Shown: positions 47,710 through 57,987 of the stretch, piece after piece
Position numbering within the stretch: the stretch's first letter is position 1
Layout: the number at the start of each line of letters is the position of its first letter
NCBI GenBank assembly: GCA_015499985.1
Contig: JAAAUF010000040.1
Location: forward strand, 438-58,424
Direction of reading: 5' to 3'
DNA length: 57,987 nt
DNA from: Haplosporangium gracile
Lineage: Eukaryota; Mortierellomycota; Mortierellomycetes; Mortierellales; Mortierellaceae
Position numbers and translations under genes: made by a program
The notes under the pieces: generated by a model
What the model saw: the letters and a program-made list of their open reading frames with translations, nothing else
Databases searched by the model: none
Told to the model about the DNA's origin: nothing

Positions 47710-48252
47710 TCCACCGAGAAGGGGAGGGAAATCAGGAGTCCTCAGTTTTTGAACTTCTCGATTCTTGGAGTATCATATATTTTTTTTTGTGTGTGTGTGT
47801 GGGAGTGTCAACAACCTGGGCAGGGGTGGCGAATCTTAGGACTTGGATGAATTGAAGAGTGAGAAAGGGAGGAAAGAGGTGAGGAGTTGTAAGGAGAGGA
47901 GACAGTGGTTGGTGTTGTCGTAGTTGGCTATTGTGGGGAGTGGGGGTTGAGAAAGTGGAGGAGGAGTCTTTAGTTCATCCGGCTGGAAAAACGACCAAAA
48001 AAAAAAGGTGTATTTCAGGATATGAGGGAAGAAGAGACGTTTTTAGTCCAGCAGGACAGGTCTACCTTTTATGGCATCGTACACTTGCTGTCAGCGAGAC
48101 ATTCTCAGATGACATAAAAAGACAGGGTGGCCATGGGGGTTCCGTCGTGGCTGACTCTCTGTCGTCATGGTACACCTTCTTCTTCAACCTGTACTCTACT
48201 AACCCCTTCCCCTTCTCTTCTCTTCTCCTCACTCTTTACCCTTCACTCTTTC

Positions 48253-48281
48253 ATCTCTCTCTCTCTCTCTCTCTCTCTCTT
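48253..48281. repeat. CT dinucleotide microsatellite
   Basis: An uninterrupted run of CT units inside the pyrimidine-rich region upstream of the transporter gene. Confidence 0.9.
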
Positions 48282-48870
48282 TTCTTGGCACCTCTCTCTT
48301 TCTTCTCCTTCTTCCTCTCTCTGTCATCCACTTCTATCTCTCTCAGCTCCTCTTTGCCAATTTATTCTCGCTCTCTATTGTCTCCCTTTCACTCTCACAA
48401 AACTTCCTTACTCTCTTGTCCTCCTCCACTTATAACTCTCTGCGTACACTCTCCTCACTTTTCTCCCTCCCCCTGTCATGACAACCCTCATCCAACGCCA
48501 CCTCCGTTAACCTTCTGTTCGCCTCTATTCTCATCCTGACCACTCCTCTTTCTCACTCACAACTACAAGGGCCGTGACACAGTCCAACTCATCCCCAATC
48601 TGCTCTTCACCTCCCTTTTGTTTTAGCGTCTTTCCTTTCCCTCCGCATATCGACGAAGCCAGACACATACAAGCACTTTATCCTACTTCTTCTATCCTAT
48701 CTCTCGCTCACGCCTCCTCACTACTTCGCCACTCTTCTCTCCTCCTCATCTACAGTCCCACCCTTTGACCCTTCTTCAGAGTGCCAGATCACTTTTTGAA
48801 ACGGAATCTCAAGCACGCCCGTCAAGCGGCTTGATTCCCAGCTCGCCTTTGGTCCCCAACCCATCGTCTC

Positions 48871-51800
48871 ATGGCCGCCGTCAAAGAGCTTGAGCGCCTC
48901 TCTGTGCCTGCCTCACTGCCGGGCTCCGGCTTTTCTCCTTCCGCTCCCTCTCCCTCTTCCCTGACAGCCACTTCCTCTGCTACCGACTCTGGGCACAGCA
49001 CACTCTCCCGTTATAACAGTAACAACAGCAATAACAACAACAATCGCCTCTCTGTCCTCACACGCTCTGTCTCTGTCCGCTCCTCTATTGCCTCTTCTCG
49101 ACACAGTGCGACTTCCATCAAGAGCCATGTCTCCACTTTCCAGAATGTCCGATTCGACCCTGACCCCATCAAGGACATCTCATTTTGGGGTGGTTTGGCT
49201 CTGCTCATCTCCAACATGACCGGACCTGGTTTGGTGACACTGCCCATCGTGGCCCAGTCGGCGGGCTGGTTGCCGACCCTTGTCGCATTCGGTGTTGTGA
49301 GTCTCCTCAGCTCACTCAGCAGTCTTTTTATCTGCGAGGCCATGACACAAGTGCCAGGAAACGAACACTTTCAGTCGAACGTAAGACAACCTTAAACTGC
49401 ATGGACCACCACTGTGTGACACGATTACCCTCCTTTTATTTTCACTACAGTGCTATGGCTTGAACAGACCCTGAATCAATCAATCATTGCATTTATACCA
49501 TGGCCAATTGCTAACATCAATATTCCTTCTCCAATGCTATGCTATGATACGTATGCTATGTATGCTATGTATGCTATGTGTGCTATGCACCTTACAATAC
49601 ACGCCAATTGCCAAATAAATATTTTAGATCGAGTTCAATAACTTGGTCGAGTGCTTCTTTGGCCGACGCTATCACCTCCTCGTCCAGATCATCTGCTTTC
49701 TCGCCATGCAGACCACCAACATCGCCTCCATCGCCGTCTCGGCCCAGCTCTTCGACAACCTCCTTATCCAAATCTTCCACCGCACTTGCGGCATCCAAAT
49801 CATCCCACACGCTGCCTTTGTGTGCGTGACCGAACAGTTAGCCGCTGCCAGCCCATTCTCGGGCGTCATGATTATGACCGCAGGTGCTCTCCTCGCTCTC
49901 TCCATGATTCTACCCCTCGCGCTCCTCAAGTTGAGCGAGAACATTTGGTTGCAACTCGCCTCATTCATCCTCATCCTCCTCATCGTCACCCAGTGGATCG
50001 TCACCTTCATCATCCATGGCCTTGACACCTCATTAGTCCCCGTCATTGGCAACGACATTTCTCAGACCTTTGGGACCATCCTTTTCAACTACGCCTTCAT
50101 CACCACAATACCCTCCTGGGCCAACGCCAAACAGCCTAACGTCTCGATCCACAAGACGGTCGGCTGGAGTGTGACTATCACAACCATCATCTACATCCTT
50201 GTTGCCATCCTCGGTGGAATGGCCTACCAGATCCCCAACAACTCGTCTTTGATCCAAGCTATCAACTCTTCGCCCGATGTCACCATTCTCTCTCAAATCA
50301 CTGGATACACCTTCCCTATTGCCGCCCTGATCACATCGATTCCCATCAACATCATCGTTATTCGCTACAACCTCATCCAGTCAGGCGCGTGCAGTTACAT
50401 GTGGTCCAACATCCTCGCGGGAGTTCTTCCTTGGCTTGTGGCCATTCCTTGCATGACAGGAGCAGGACTTACAACCGTCATCAACTGGAGCTCGCTCTTC
50501 CTCGTTTCGACAGCCAACTTTATCATCCCTTTTATCTTGTACATCTACTCCAAACGACATCGGGAAAAACTCGACAAGCTACCGATTATCGAGATGGAGC
50601 AGCAGGCACGACTCTCGCGGGAGATTTCAAGGAGCTCGTTCTCTGGATATTCAAGGCGCAACGTCAGTGTATCTGGATCTATTCGAAGGCGCCTTACAGG
50701 ATCGAGTCTGCAATATGGATCTCAGCCTCATCTTGACCTAGCGATCGGCCCAACCACAGGAATCGCCGCAGCTACCGTCATTCCTTTGTCTATGGGCATT
50801 GGCAGCAGTGGTGTCATTCATCATAGCATCTCGGAGGAGAATCTGAATGGCGAATCAACACGGCGTGGATCCCGTCGTCGATACCACAGTCACCAGAATG
50901 TGGGCTTTGGATCGAGCAGCGCTAGCGACTTTGGAGAGGTTGTCAGCGGTCCGTATTTTTCGTTTTATCGAGATGGCGAGGTTTTTGAACGTGAATCATC
51001 CTCGGGTCACATTTTCGAACCATCCCACCCCCGATCGCAGTCAACATCCACTATGCATCGACCATCAGGATCAACCGTCATTCTTCACGATCCAGGAACT
51101 GAAAGGGCGCAACGGAAGATCCTACCTCGGCGTGTTTCACACAAGGACAAGATTCTCTCCATGATCTCTGATAAGCACAAACGGGCGGTGGAGAAGCAGA
51201 CAAAGATGATTCAGGCCGAGCAGAGCGTCAAGCCAGTGCCACCTATGATTCTACTTAGCCAAAGTACTGCGCCAGAGCCGGAGGACGACGATCAATTTTC
51301 TTCCATCGATCTCGGGCTCTATTTGCAGGAAAATGAGTCCTATGAGTCTGAAAAACACAGCGAAAAGGATTACACAGGCGAGGCGAAGGATATATTGGAA
51401 GCTAACAGCAACTTGTCAGCAGCGCTCAAGAAATTGAACAGGAAGAGTTCCATCATAACAACATATCAGCAATCCACCAGTCGTTCAACCCTCACACTAC
51501 CACCATTATCACCACCTATTCGACTCTCACCGCCAATGGCGGAGATCCGAAGCGACTCGAGGCCAATCATCCAACATCTCGAGAGATCTGAGCAGCATAC
51601 ATTAGAGCCTTCACCTACATTCAGCCCACCAAGATCACCGGCAAGTCCGCACTTAGCTCTCAAACGCTCGCCCTCCAGTTCTTCAGGACGGTCCAGTCCA
51701 AGAGGCAGCCATGAAGCACCAGCGTCACGGCCCATTGCTTCGCCTGGGATTGGAAGCAACAGGGATTCGCTCAAACCGGACGCGGCGTTGGCGGATACGA

Positions 51801-53611
51801 CTCGACTGAGTCCAGGAGCTGGATCGACTTCATCGAGCGGCGGACTCGCCTCAGCGTTTAACTTCCAGCTTCATCACTCTCCTTCTCCATCGACTCCAGA
51901 CTCCTTAGGGAGCGTTCATTCTCTGGACAGACGCGTGTCATTTTCGGACGAGTCAAGGGCAGTCATATCTCCAACGGAACTCAAGAGGAAAGCGTCATTT
52001 GGCGATGAATCAAGACAATCTGGCAGAACTTTGGCATCAACTCTGTCTGGCGGATTAGGACGTTCCGGCACGAGCCCGGGTGCTAGTCCGGGGTCTAGGG
52101 ATGTGGGAGTCCTTTCTCACGACTGGAGAGCACCCCTTTTAGAGAACCACGAGGAAGTTGATGAGGATGAACGAGCAGACGAGACTGACCTTCGTGACGA
52201 GACTCTGGGACCTGAGCTGTACCTAGCCAAGACGGAGCAGAGTCACACGCCTAGTTCAGGATCAGCATCTGGATCTGGATCGGACTCTGACGGGCAAAGG
52301 AGCGAAGCAAGGCGAGGGTCGCTAGGTCGAATGGCGGCGGCGTTTGTCGCACAACCGGGAGCATTTTCCATTATGACCGCATCTGTGGGCTCATATTTGG
52401 CCCCTGGAAAGGCGGGCGAAGAAAAGGATGCAAACAGTGTTCAAGTGCCGACACTGACCTTTACAGCTCAGGAAACTGTTGATCGGCCGCAGAGTTTGAA
52501 ACCCACTCAAGGAAGGCCTAAGCATAGTGTCACCGCGCCATCACTCTCACCTTCAGGACCACCTACATTCTTGCCCGGACAGACTGTTGGCAAACGATCT
52601 CATGGAAGGACTGTCTCAGCCTCGGCGGAAATGCTGGACCGATCACCAAGGTCTCAACGGCCCACACTCAGGACCCAGTCGACCCAGTCCCTAAAGGAGA
52701 ACCAGCAGCAGGACCGACTCGCCCCACCAGAATCTGCCAACAGCCTGTCGATTCGCCTCACTCCTCCTTCGCCATCTCTCCTTCCGAATGCACAATTCGA
52801 GGCGACAGTTCCACATTCTGATGAGGCTCGGGATAACGTGACACCTTTAACCTCTCCAGCGGCACAGCCACCACCCCTCCCGCTCCACCACCGGAATAGC
52901 TTTAATGGCAGAAACAACCACCGTCATAGCGTCGCGGCTCCATTTCAAGGCGGCAACAATTATTCGATCCCTGGCTTCAGTCCTTATCCTCAAACAAGTC
53001 CACAACACCCACCAAGTCCTGGAAGCAACAGTGCTTTTGACCAGGCACCGACATCGGCACAAGGGCTGGGTTCTTCATGGTTCAGTCGCCGGCATCATTC
53101 TCGAGACCCGAGTCGATCAACCATGACTAGCTTTGGGATGCCCTACTCTGCAGGATCGGCCCCTCCTTCGCCTCTCCCAATGCCATCGGAATTGATAACA
53201 GGAGGAGGACTGAGTGTCGGTGTGGGAGCTGGTGCTGCAGGCGCAGCAGGAAAGCGGTCGGAGGAGCAGTACCTTCCCGATTCGACAGCGATGGGGTCTT
53301 TGACTATTGCAGCGCACCACACCACGGTGACGACTACTACGAGTACCGGTACGATTGTTGCAGACGCTGCAGGAGCTGCCGAGCTTGAGAGAGCCGAAGG
53401 ACGTTTGCACGAGTCCAACTTTCATCTGCCACTGTACTCTATTGGATTTGATGCCCAGTGGAGTCTTCGCGCCATCCCTGATCGGTTTCCGTTGTCCAGT
53501 ATCAAGGTTGCATGGATTTCGTTGACGATCCTGGTGTTGGCTATTGGGTCGACAATTGTGTATGACTTTATTCAGCTTGCGCGTGGCAATGATCTAGTAG
53601 GCGGATCTTAA
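48871..53611 (+). CDS. AVT-type amino acid transporter (AAAP/SLC32-36-38 superfamily) with a giant disordered loop
   Basis: Two exons (48871-49380 and 49628-53611) give about 1497 aa, roughly three times the usual 450-550 aa. A Ser-rich N-tail (1-95) precedes the first helix, in which FWGGLALLISNMTGPGLVTLP is the family hallmark (G-x-G-x-x-x-x-P at TM1). About ten helices run to residue 480, including LLVQIICFLAMQTTNIASIA, LQLASFILILLIVTQWIVTF and FGTILFNYAFITTIPSW. Then comes a polar stretch of about 970 residues (485-1455), rich in Ser, Pro, Thr and Arg, without helices or repeats of note. A last helix at about 1460-1485 (IKVAWISLTILVLAIGSTIVYDF) completes an 11-TM layout. Fungal AVT proteins move amino acids across the vacuolar membrane; substrate and site are inferred from the family. 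The long frame is open throughout, so the loop is unlikely to be a misread intron. Confidence 0.85.
49534..49588. repeat. TATGCTATG tandem repeat in the transporter intron
   Basis: Imperfect tandem copies of TATGCTATG with T or G spacers occupy about a quarter of the 247-nt intron, about 40-95 nt before the acceptor. Confidence 0.85.
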
Positions 53612-54209
53612 TAGAATTAGAAAAAATGCCAACTTTAACCCCCCTCCCCCCCCACAACCATAAAAACGGGAATACCGAAACGCAGTTTGATTGCGCGAAT
53701 CATGTTTTTCAGTGTCACCATCACTGAATCTAGAGGCGAAAGAATTCTTTCTCACGGTCAGATCAGAAAAATAGAGGCAAATGAGAAGTGTAAAGCGACC
53801 ATTTTCCATATGTTCGTTGGTTTTTTTTCTATGCAGTTCATTTCTTGTGAACTCATAAGCATGGGACAGGGGATGCCTAGTCTCAAGACAAAATATGGTT
53901 TCTTTGCTCCTGTTGATCCCTGCTTTGCTTTTTTTGAGCATGCGAACAATGAGCGCATGAATGGCCCCTCCCTTTCTGGTCGAATACGTTTCTGTTGTTA
54001 TTTCCATAAGTGATGTCGTTATAAGAAAATAACACGCTTTCTTGAGAATATATGTTTTGATGTTGCACAATTTTTCGCGTGCAAGGAAACAAAAGTGAAA
54101 TGAAAAAAATGCCAACAAAGGTCATGGTTGTGTTGTTTCGATAAACAACAACATGCAATTCCATGTGCTCATTCCTCATCTTGCTCAGACACGGGAGAAT
54201 AGGGGGAGA

Positions 54210-54231
54210 AGAAAAGAAAAGAAAAGAAAAG
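54210..54231. repeat. AAAAG pentanucleotide repeat
   Basis: Four to five head-to-tail copies of GAAAA in the gene-free right flank. Confidence 0.85.
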
Positions 54232-57200
54232 ATGAGCAGATAGAGAGGAGACGACTGTGTCTAGTACCATTCTCCTCTTCATTTCATTTCATTTATTTCT
54301 CGCTCGCTCCTCTAATATTTCATCCTTTGCACTGAGCATGGGCATTGTGCGTCCTTTCCTTACTAGTCAGTCGGAGACATAGAACACACTCAGGGGTATG
54401 GGTACGCATAACACAAACATCAAAAGAAAACTGAAGTAAGGAGAAAAGGGGTGAGGGAGAGCGAAATAACTTTGGTTTGATCAAAAAAAAAATCACACCA
54501 TGCGAAAACATACTTAAAGAAAAGGCAGTTGTGGCGTTTTTTTTTTTTGCGTTGACCAATCCTAAATTTTCAACTAACTGAAGGTGGTATACAAAAACGT
54601 GAGTCTATTTCGGATGGGAGAGTAAGGAAAGAAAATAGGGGGTTGATGTAATTTTCCTGCCTTTACCGCGTACTACACCGCAATACACGGTCCAGTATTA
54701 TTTTCTCACGTTCGTAGAGATGGGTAGCTCGTGGGTCGTTCCGTCAGTGATGGAAGTGTGGTGCCTGAAGTTGATAGGGACGAAGGCGTTGTTCACCACG
54801 CACGTATAATATTCTGATCAGTTCCTGGATCAAACGCTAATAGGAACGCGGTACCTAAGTCTCCCATTTGATTTATCTAAGAGAATGATTTTTTTTTCTT
54901 CAAGATATGGTTTATTGAATGCGTTCTGGTGTCCTAGAATGCTACTAGTAAAAAAATCAAAGCCGGGGCTCTCCTTGATCCGCTCTATTATTCCACCCTT
55001 CGCATTGACTCGTTCATAAAGCTATTATACTCCTCCTTGACTCCTTCTTCGTTAAGCGTGAAAAACATGTTCATCTATCACATTTTACATTCCTCACTCT
55101 TGTCTTTGAATGACTAGAAAAAAGCATACAATAAAGAAAAAAAAATACGGCACTTTAGAAACACTTGCGAGACATGTTACTGTCTCTTAGGAGAGAGAGG
55201 GACAAAAGGAAGAGAAATTTGATCATGATGACCGCTTGGTTTGTCGGTCTTTTTTTTTTGTCTTTGAGCGCAGGAGACGAGGAGTGAAAGAGACAGAAAA
55301 CGAAAAAAGAGCAAGGAGGGGGGAGGAGGAGAAAAGGAGAAGGAAAGGGGACCAAAGGAGAGGGTGGGGTAGAGGTGGGGTTGTATCAATGCAAAGTTTA
55401 CAAAAAGCAAATAAAAAACAACAAAAAAGCAAAGAGATCCGTCTATCTTTATTTTTGTTGTGAACTAACACTCAAGCCATCAAAGGACCAGCCCATCACG
55501 CATCTCTACGCAGGAGGTGAATGAATTCCATCGCTTTTGTTTTTTTGCATTGTTCACAGAGAAATGAGCTCACGTTGAAAAGCAGGTATGTTGTACAGCA
55601 CTGCAGCAACATATGTTGACGGAGAAGAAAAAGTGCGATTCCTTTTATTCATATTTAGTTCATCATATTCGTCGTCAATATTCGTCGCGCGGAAACTTTC
55701 AAAGGAAAAGACGAAGAGAAGCAATTAACGTCGTCTTGCGATATTCTTTGAAAGTGCGGAATGATGAGGAATGGAGAAAAAGGAAGAATAGGAAGGAAGA
55801 GGGTGGATGCTTGGCAGAGTAATCGTGCGCGTCTCCAATAAGAACATCACTGATCGATCGATCCAAGAACCATTGAACCAATTATTTTTTTCTGTGGTGT
55901 GTTGATTTCGTCTTTGATGTACTCATCCAAATCAAGTAGAATTAAAGTCGACCCTTTAAAACGTGCATCGACATTTGTAGTTTCTTAGCGGTTGCATGAA
56001 AAACAGTTTCCACAATGGTTCAATTCCAGAACGGAGACAGAGCTAAAAAGAACGAACGAGGAAAGCAGGCGTTGAGTGGTTGGGTGATGCTAGGAAGCGG
56101 CGCTATTTCTCTAGTGGTAAAGGAACGAGAAAATATAGCTAATGACAGGAAGCCCATTAGGTCAGCAACCACTATTCCTCGCAATCTGGCAAGATATAAC
56201 AGCTAAAAGCTCAGTTCTTAGTAGACCTATGCAAAAAAAATAGAAAAAAAAACGATGGCTTGTCCCTGAAAGCAACATCAAAGGAGCAACAACGAGAGTC
56301 ATCTCGTCGAGTATGAAAACCCTGTCTCCTTTCAACAATTCACGCACACGCCTCCTTCCTTGCTTCTCTGCTTCTTTGTTTGTTCTTGTCCTCAAACTAA
56401 GCGCCAATGCTTTGATCTGGACCCATTTTTCAAAAGTAGACACAACAAAGGAATGTACAAAGAACAACGACAAGAGAAGAAGGGACAAGACAAAAAAAGA
56501 GGAGAAAGACAAAGCAACAACAACAAACGAAATCTGCATAACTCTGTTTTTCTTTGCATTTTGCACTCGTGCTTTTGGAACGAGGGATCGCTGATTCATC
56601 GATATGGCCAACACACGCTTGCTTTCTTCCCTTTGGTGCCATTTTTTCCCTCTAAAACAAAGAAAGCATAGATTTGCTAGAAAAAAACATGTGATAGCAG
56701 TAGGAATGTTTTAAAAAATAACTTTTGATGGAGTCGTTTTTTCCTTACAATCCCTCCCTCCCTCCCTGTCCGTTCATCGTTCAGCGAGTCGACGTCCGTT
56801 TCTTTTATTTTGTTCTGTCTCCGCGTCCACGCTAACCCTCTCACGTTCTCTACTCCTTATTAACCGGGATGCTGTCACTTCCGCATGCCCAAAAAAGCTT
56901 ATTAGCTTGTTTATTTTTCCAATCCGCCTATTTTTCTTCACTTCTTCCCTCTCTTCTCATTCTCACTTTCCCCTCTCTGTGCTCCCTGTCTTTCTCTCTT
57001 TGGACGGACGGACGGAGAGAGATGTGTACTTTTTAGGGAAATAAGAAAGATAAAAAGAAAGGGCAAGCATAAAGGGTTTTTTTAGAGGGACCAACAAATC
57101 TCTCCTTTTCGCGTTCTATCTCCCACTCTCCTAATCTCCCTCTCTCCAACCCCCCTCCCCCGGACTAGGATTTCGGGACATAGTCCATCCTTGATATGCC

Positions 57201-57812
57201 TGCATGAATCTATGGTTTTTTTATTTTATTTTTTTGGTTGCACCATCAAATTATTATCCGAACTTATTTTTTCGTGTTACTGTTCATCAATCTACTATCT
57301 CCTTCCTATGTCGGTACACCGCCTCAGACTCGACTTGACTCGACTCTTTCGCGGACCGAATAGTTGAGGAAGAGAATAAAATAAGGGCCTAAAATTTTAT
57401 TTAAGGACTTTTAGATGCTCCAAGGGGAGGGGGAGGAGATGCAACGAGGAATGGGGAAGGAGGAAAAGTAGATGGATAGAACGGTTATGTTAAGAAAGTA
57501 AGTGAGCGCGCACTTGTGAAGGAGACAGAAGCGAGTCGATGGATGATGATGATATTAATGATGATGGTGAGATGGGATGATGTTGAAGGATACGGACCAG
57601 TAGGGAGAAAAAGAAGGAGAGAGAGAGTGAAGAGATCCGAAAGGGCTTTGGGATTTTTTTTTAGAGCCAGGGGAGAAGGGGGGCATTGGTATTTTGATCT
57701 CTCCTGACGCGTATTTTTATTTTCACTTCGTTGCTTTTCGTTGTTGTTTGCTTGCTTGTGCTATGTTACTACTACGACTGTCAGAGACGATAGATGGTAT
57801 TGGTGTCGAGAA

Positions 57813-57870
57813 TAGAGAAAGAGAGAAAGAGAGAAGGAGAGAAGGAGAGAAAAAGAGAAGGAGAGAAGGA
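57813..57870. repeat. Purine-rich GAGAAAGA / GAGAAGGA repeat block
   Basis: Imperfect 8-nt units (GAGAAAGA changing to GAGAAGGA) repeat across about 58 nt near the right edge. Confidence 0.8.
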
Positions 57871-57987
57871 GACTCTGGCTTGAGGCTTGATTACACCTCT
57901 TTTTTTCACTTTTCGAGAATGGTTTCAATTAGAATCTAATTTTTATTTTTGTGCAAACGATGACAGGGGAAAAAAAAAAAAAAAAAA

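Larger units (their letters stand above)
47019..48870. other. Intergenic region with assembly gap and CT microsatellite
   Basis: No gene is supported between SAR1 and the AVT-type transporter. An assembly gap of 10 N lies at 47700-47709. A CT run (48253-48281) sits in a long pyrimidine-rich tract from about 48180 to 48770, probably the promoter and 5' leader of the transporter. Open frames there are made only of Ser/Leu/Phe/Pro codons from the CT bias. Confidence 0.5.
53612..57987. other. 4.4-kb gene-free right flank
   Basis: No coding region with family resemblance or clean codon structure is seen. The stretch is AT-rich with long homopolymers and purine or pyrimidine tracts. Simple repeats include AAAAG units (54210-54231), CATTT units (about 54278-54296), CCCT units (56753-56765), GGAC units (57003-57014) and a GAGAAAGA/GAGAAGGA block (57813-57870). 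It ends in about 19 A, which may be a contig end. It may hold the leader of a gene beyond the window. Confidence 0.5.

Noticed and set aside
47931..48539. Plus-strand open frame of about 202 aa upstream of the AVT gene
   Set aside because: The frame exists because CT-rich DNA lacks stop codons; its product is almost only Ser, Leu and Phe.
53594..54118. Minus-strand open frame of about 174 aa overlapping the transporter 3' end
   Set aside because: It starts in AT-rich flank, overlaps the transporter stop, and shows no motif or amphipathic pattern.
55852..55863. GATC triple palindrome as a possible regulatory site
   Set aside because: Too short and too simple to separate from chance in this repeat-rich flank.
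32285..57987. Search by eye for tRNA, 5S rRNA, transposon ends and CRISPR-like arrays in the non-coding regions
   Set aside because: No A/B-box pair with a cloverleaf, no long terminal repeats or transposase remnants and no spaced direct repeats were found. A covariance-model scan would be needed to exclude small RNAs fully.

Overview
The window reads as nuclear DNA of a filamentous, early-diverging fungus, most plausibly a Mortierella-type (Mucoromycota/Mortierellomycota) genome. This rests on intron-rich eukaryotic genes with short introns (about 50-300 nt, a few near 450-560 nt), animal-like orthologues often reduced or divergent in yeasts (CENP-H, a TCAIM-like protein, an EDEM with a PA-like domain, a DGAT1-type acyltransferase), CT-rich 5' leaders and many simple repeats. 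The taxon is an inference. Two 10-N blocks (33780-33789 and 47700-47709) are assembly gaps. I see no prokaryotic, phage, CRISPR, rRNA or transposon feature.

Layout. 0.4-9.4 kb, minus strand: a 7-exon CENP-H kinetochore gene, an 8-exon P2-type cation ATPase with an N-terminal EF-hand-like loop, and a TCAIM-like mitochondrial protein. 9.6-14.9 kb, plus strand: a small one-TM acidic protein, a 921-aa protein I do not recognise, and a strongly diverged eL8 (RPL8/L7a) paralogue whose reading frame is broken or held together by an implausibly short intron. 15.2-23.3 kb, minus strand: a membrane-anchored EDEM/Htm1-like mannosidase and the COG3 Golgi tether. 23.8-25.4 kb, plus: a mitochondrial carrier. 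25.9-27.4 kb, minus: the NDUFS7/PSST subunit of complex I. 27.8-34.0 kb, plus: a DDT/WHIM chromatin factor with a PIP-box-like motif and a 238-aa four-helix membrane protein. 36.1-38.3 kb, plus: DGAT1. 38.5-45.1 kb, minus: DNA topoisomerase II and a cysteine-free glutaredoxin-fold protein. 45.3-47.0 kb, plus: SAR1. 48.9-53.6 kb, plus: an AVT-type amino-acid transporter with a roughly 970-residue disordered loop. 53.6-58.0 kb: no gene seen.

The genes are independent housekeeping units and not a pathway cluster. There is a mild secretory/ER theme (SAR1, COG3, EDEM, DGAT1, Ca2+-type ATPase) and a chromosome theme (CENP-H, TOP2, DDT/WHIM factor), but gene order gives no evidence of joint control beyond head-to-head pairs sharing short promoters (TCAIM-like/small TM protein, COG3/carrier, NDUFS7/DDT factor, GRX-like/SAR1). 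No obvious new multi-gene system is present. The items most worth a second look are the cysteine-less glutaredoxin-fold gene, the diverged eL8 copy, the giant loop in the AVT transporter, the ligase-I-like PIP motif in the DDT factor and the orphan 921-aa protein. Exon boundaries were placed by reading GT/AG (once GC/AG) sites that keep the frame and restore family motifs; none has transcript support here.
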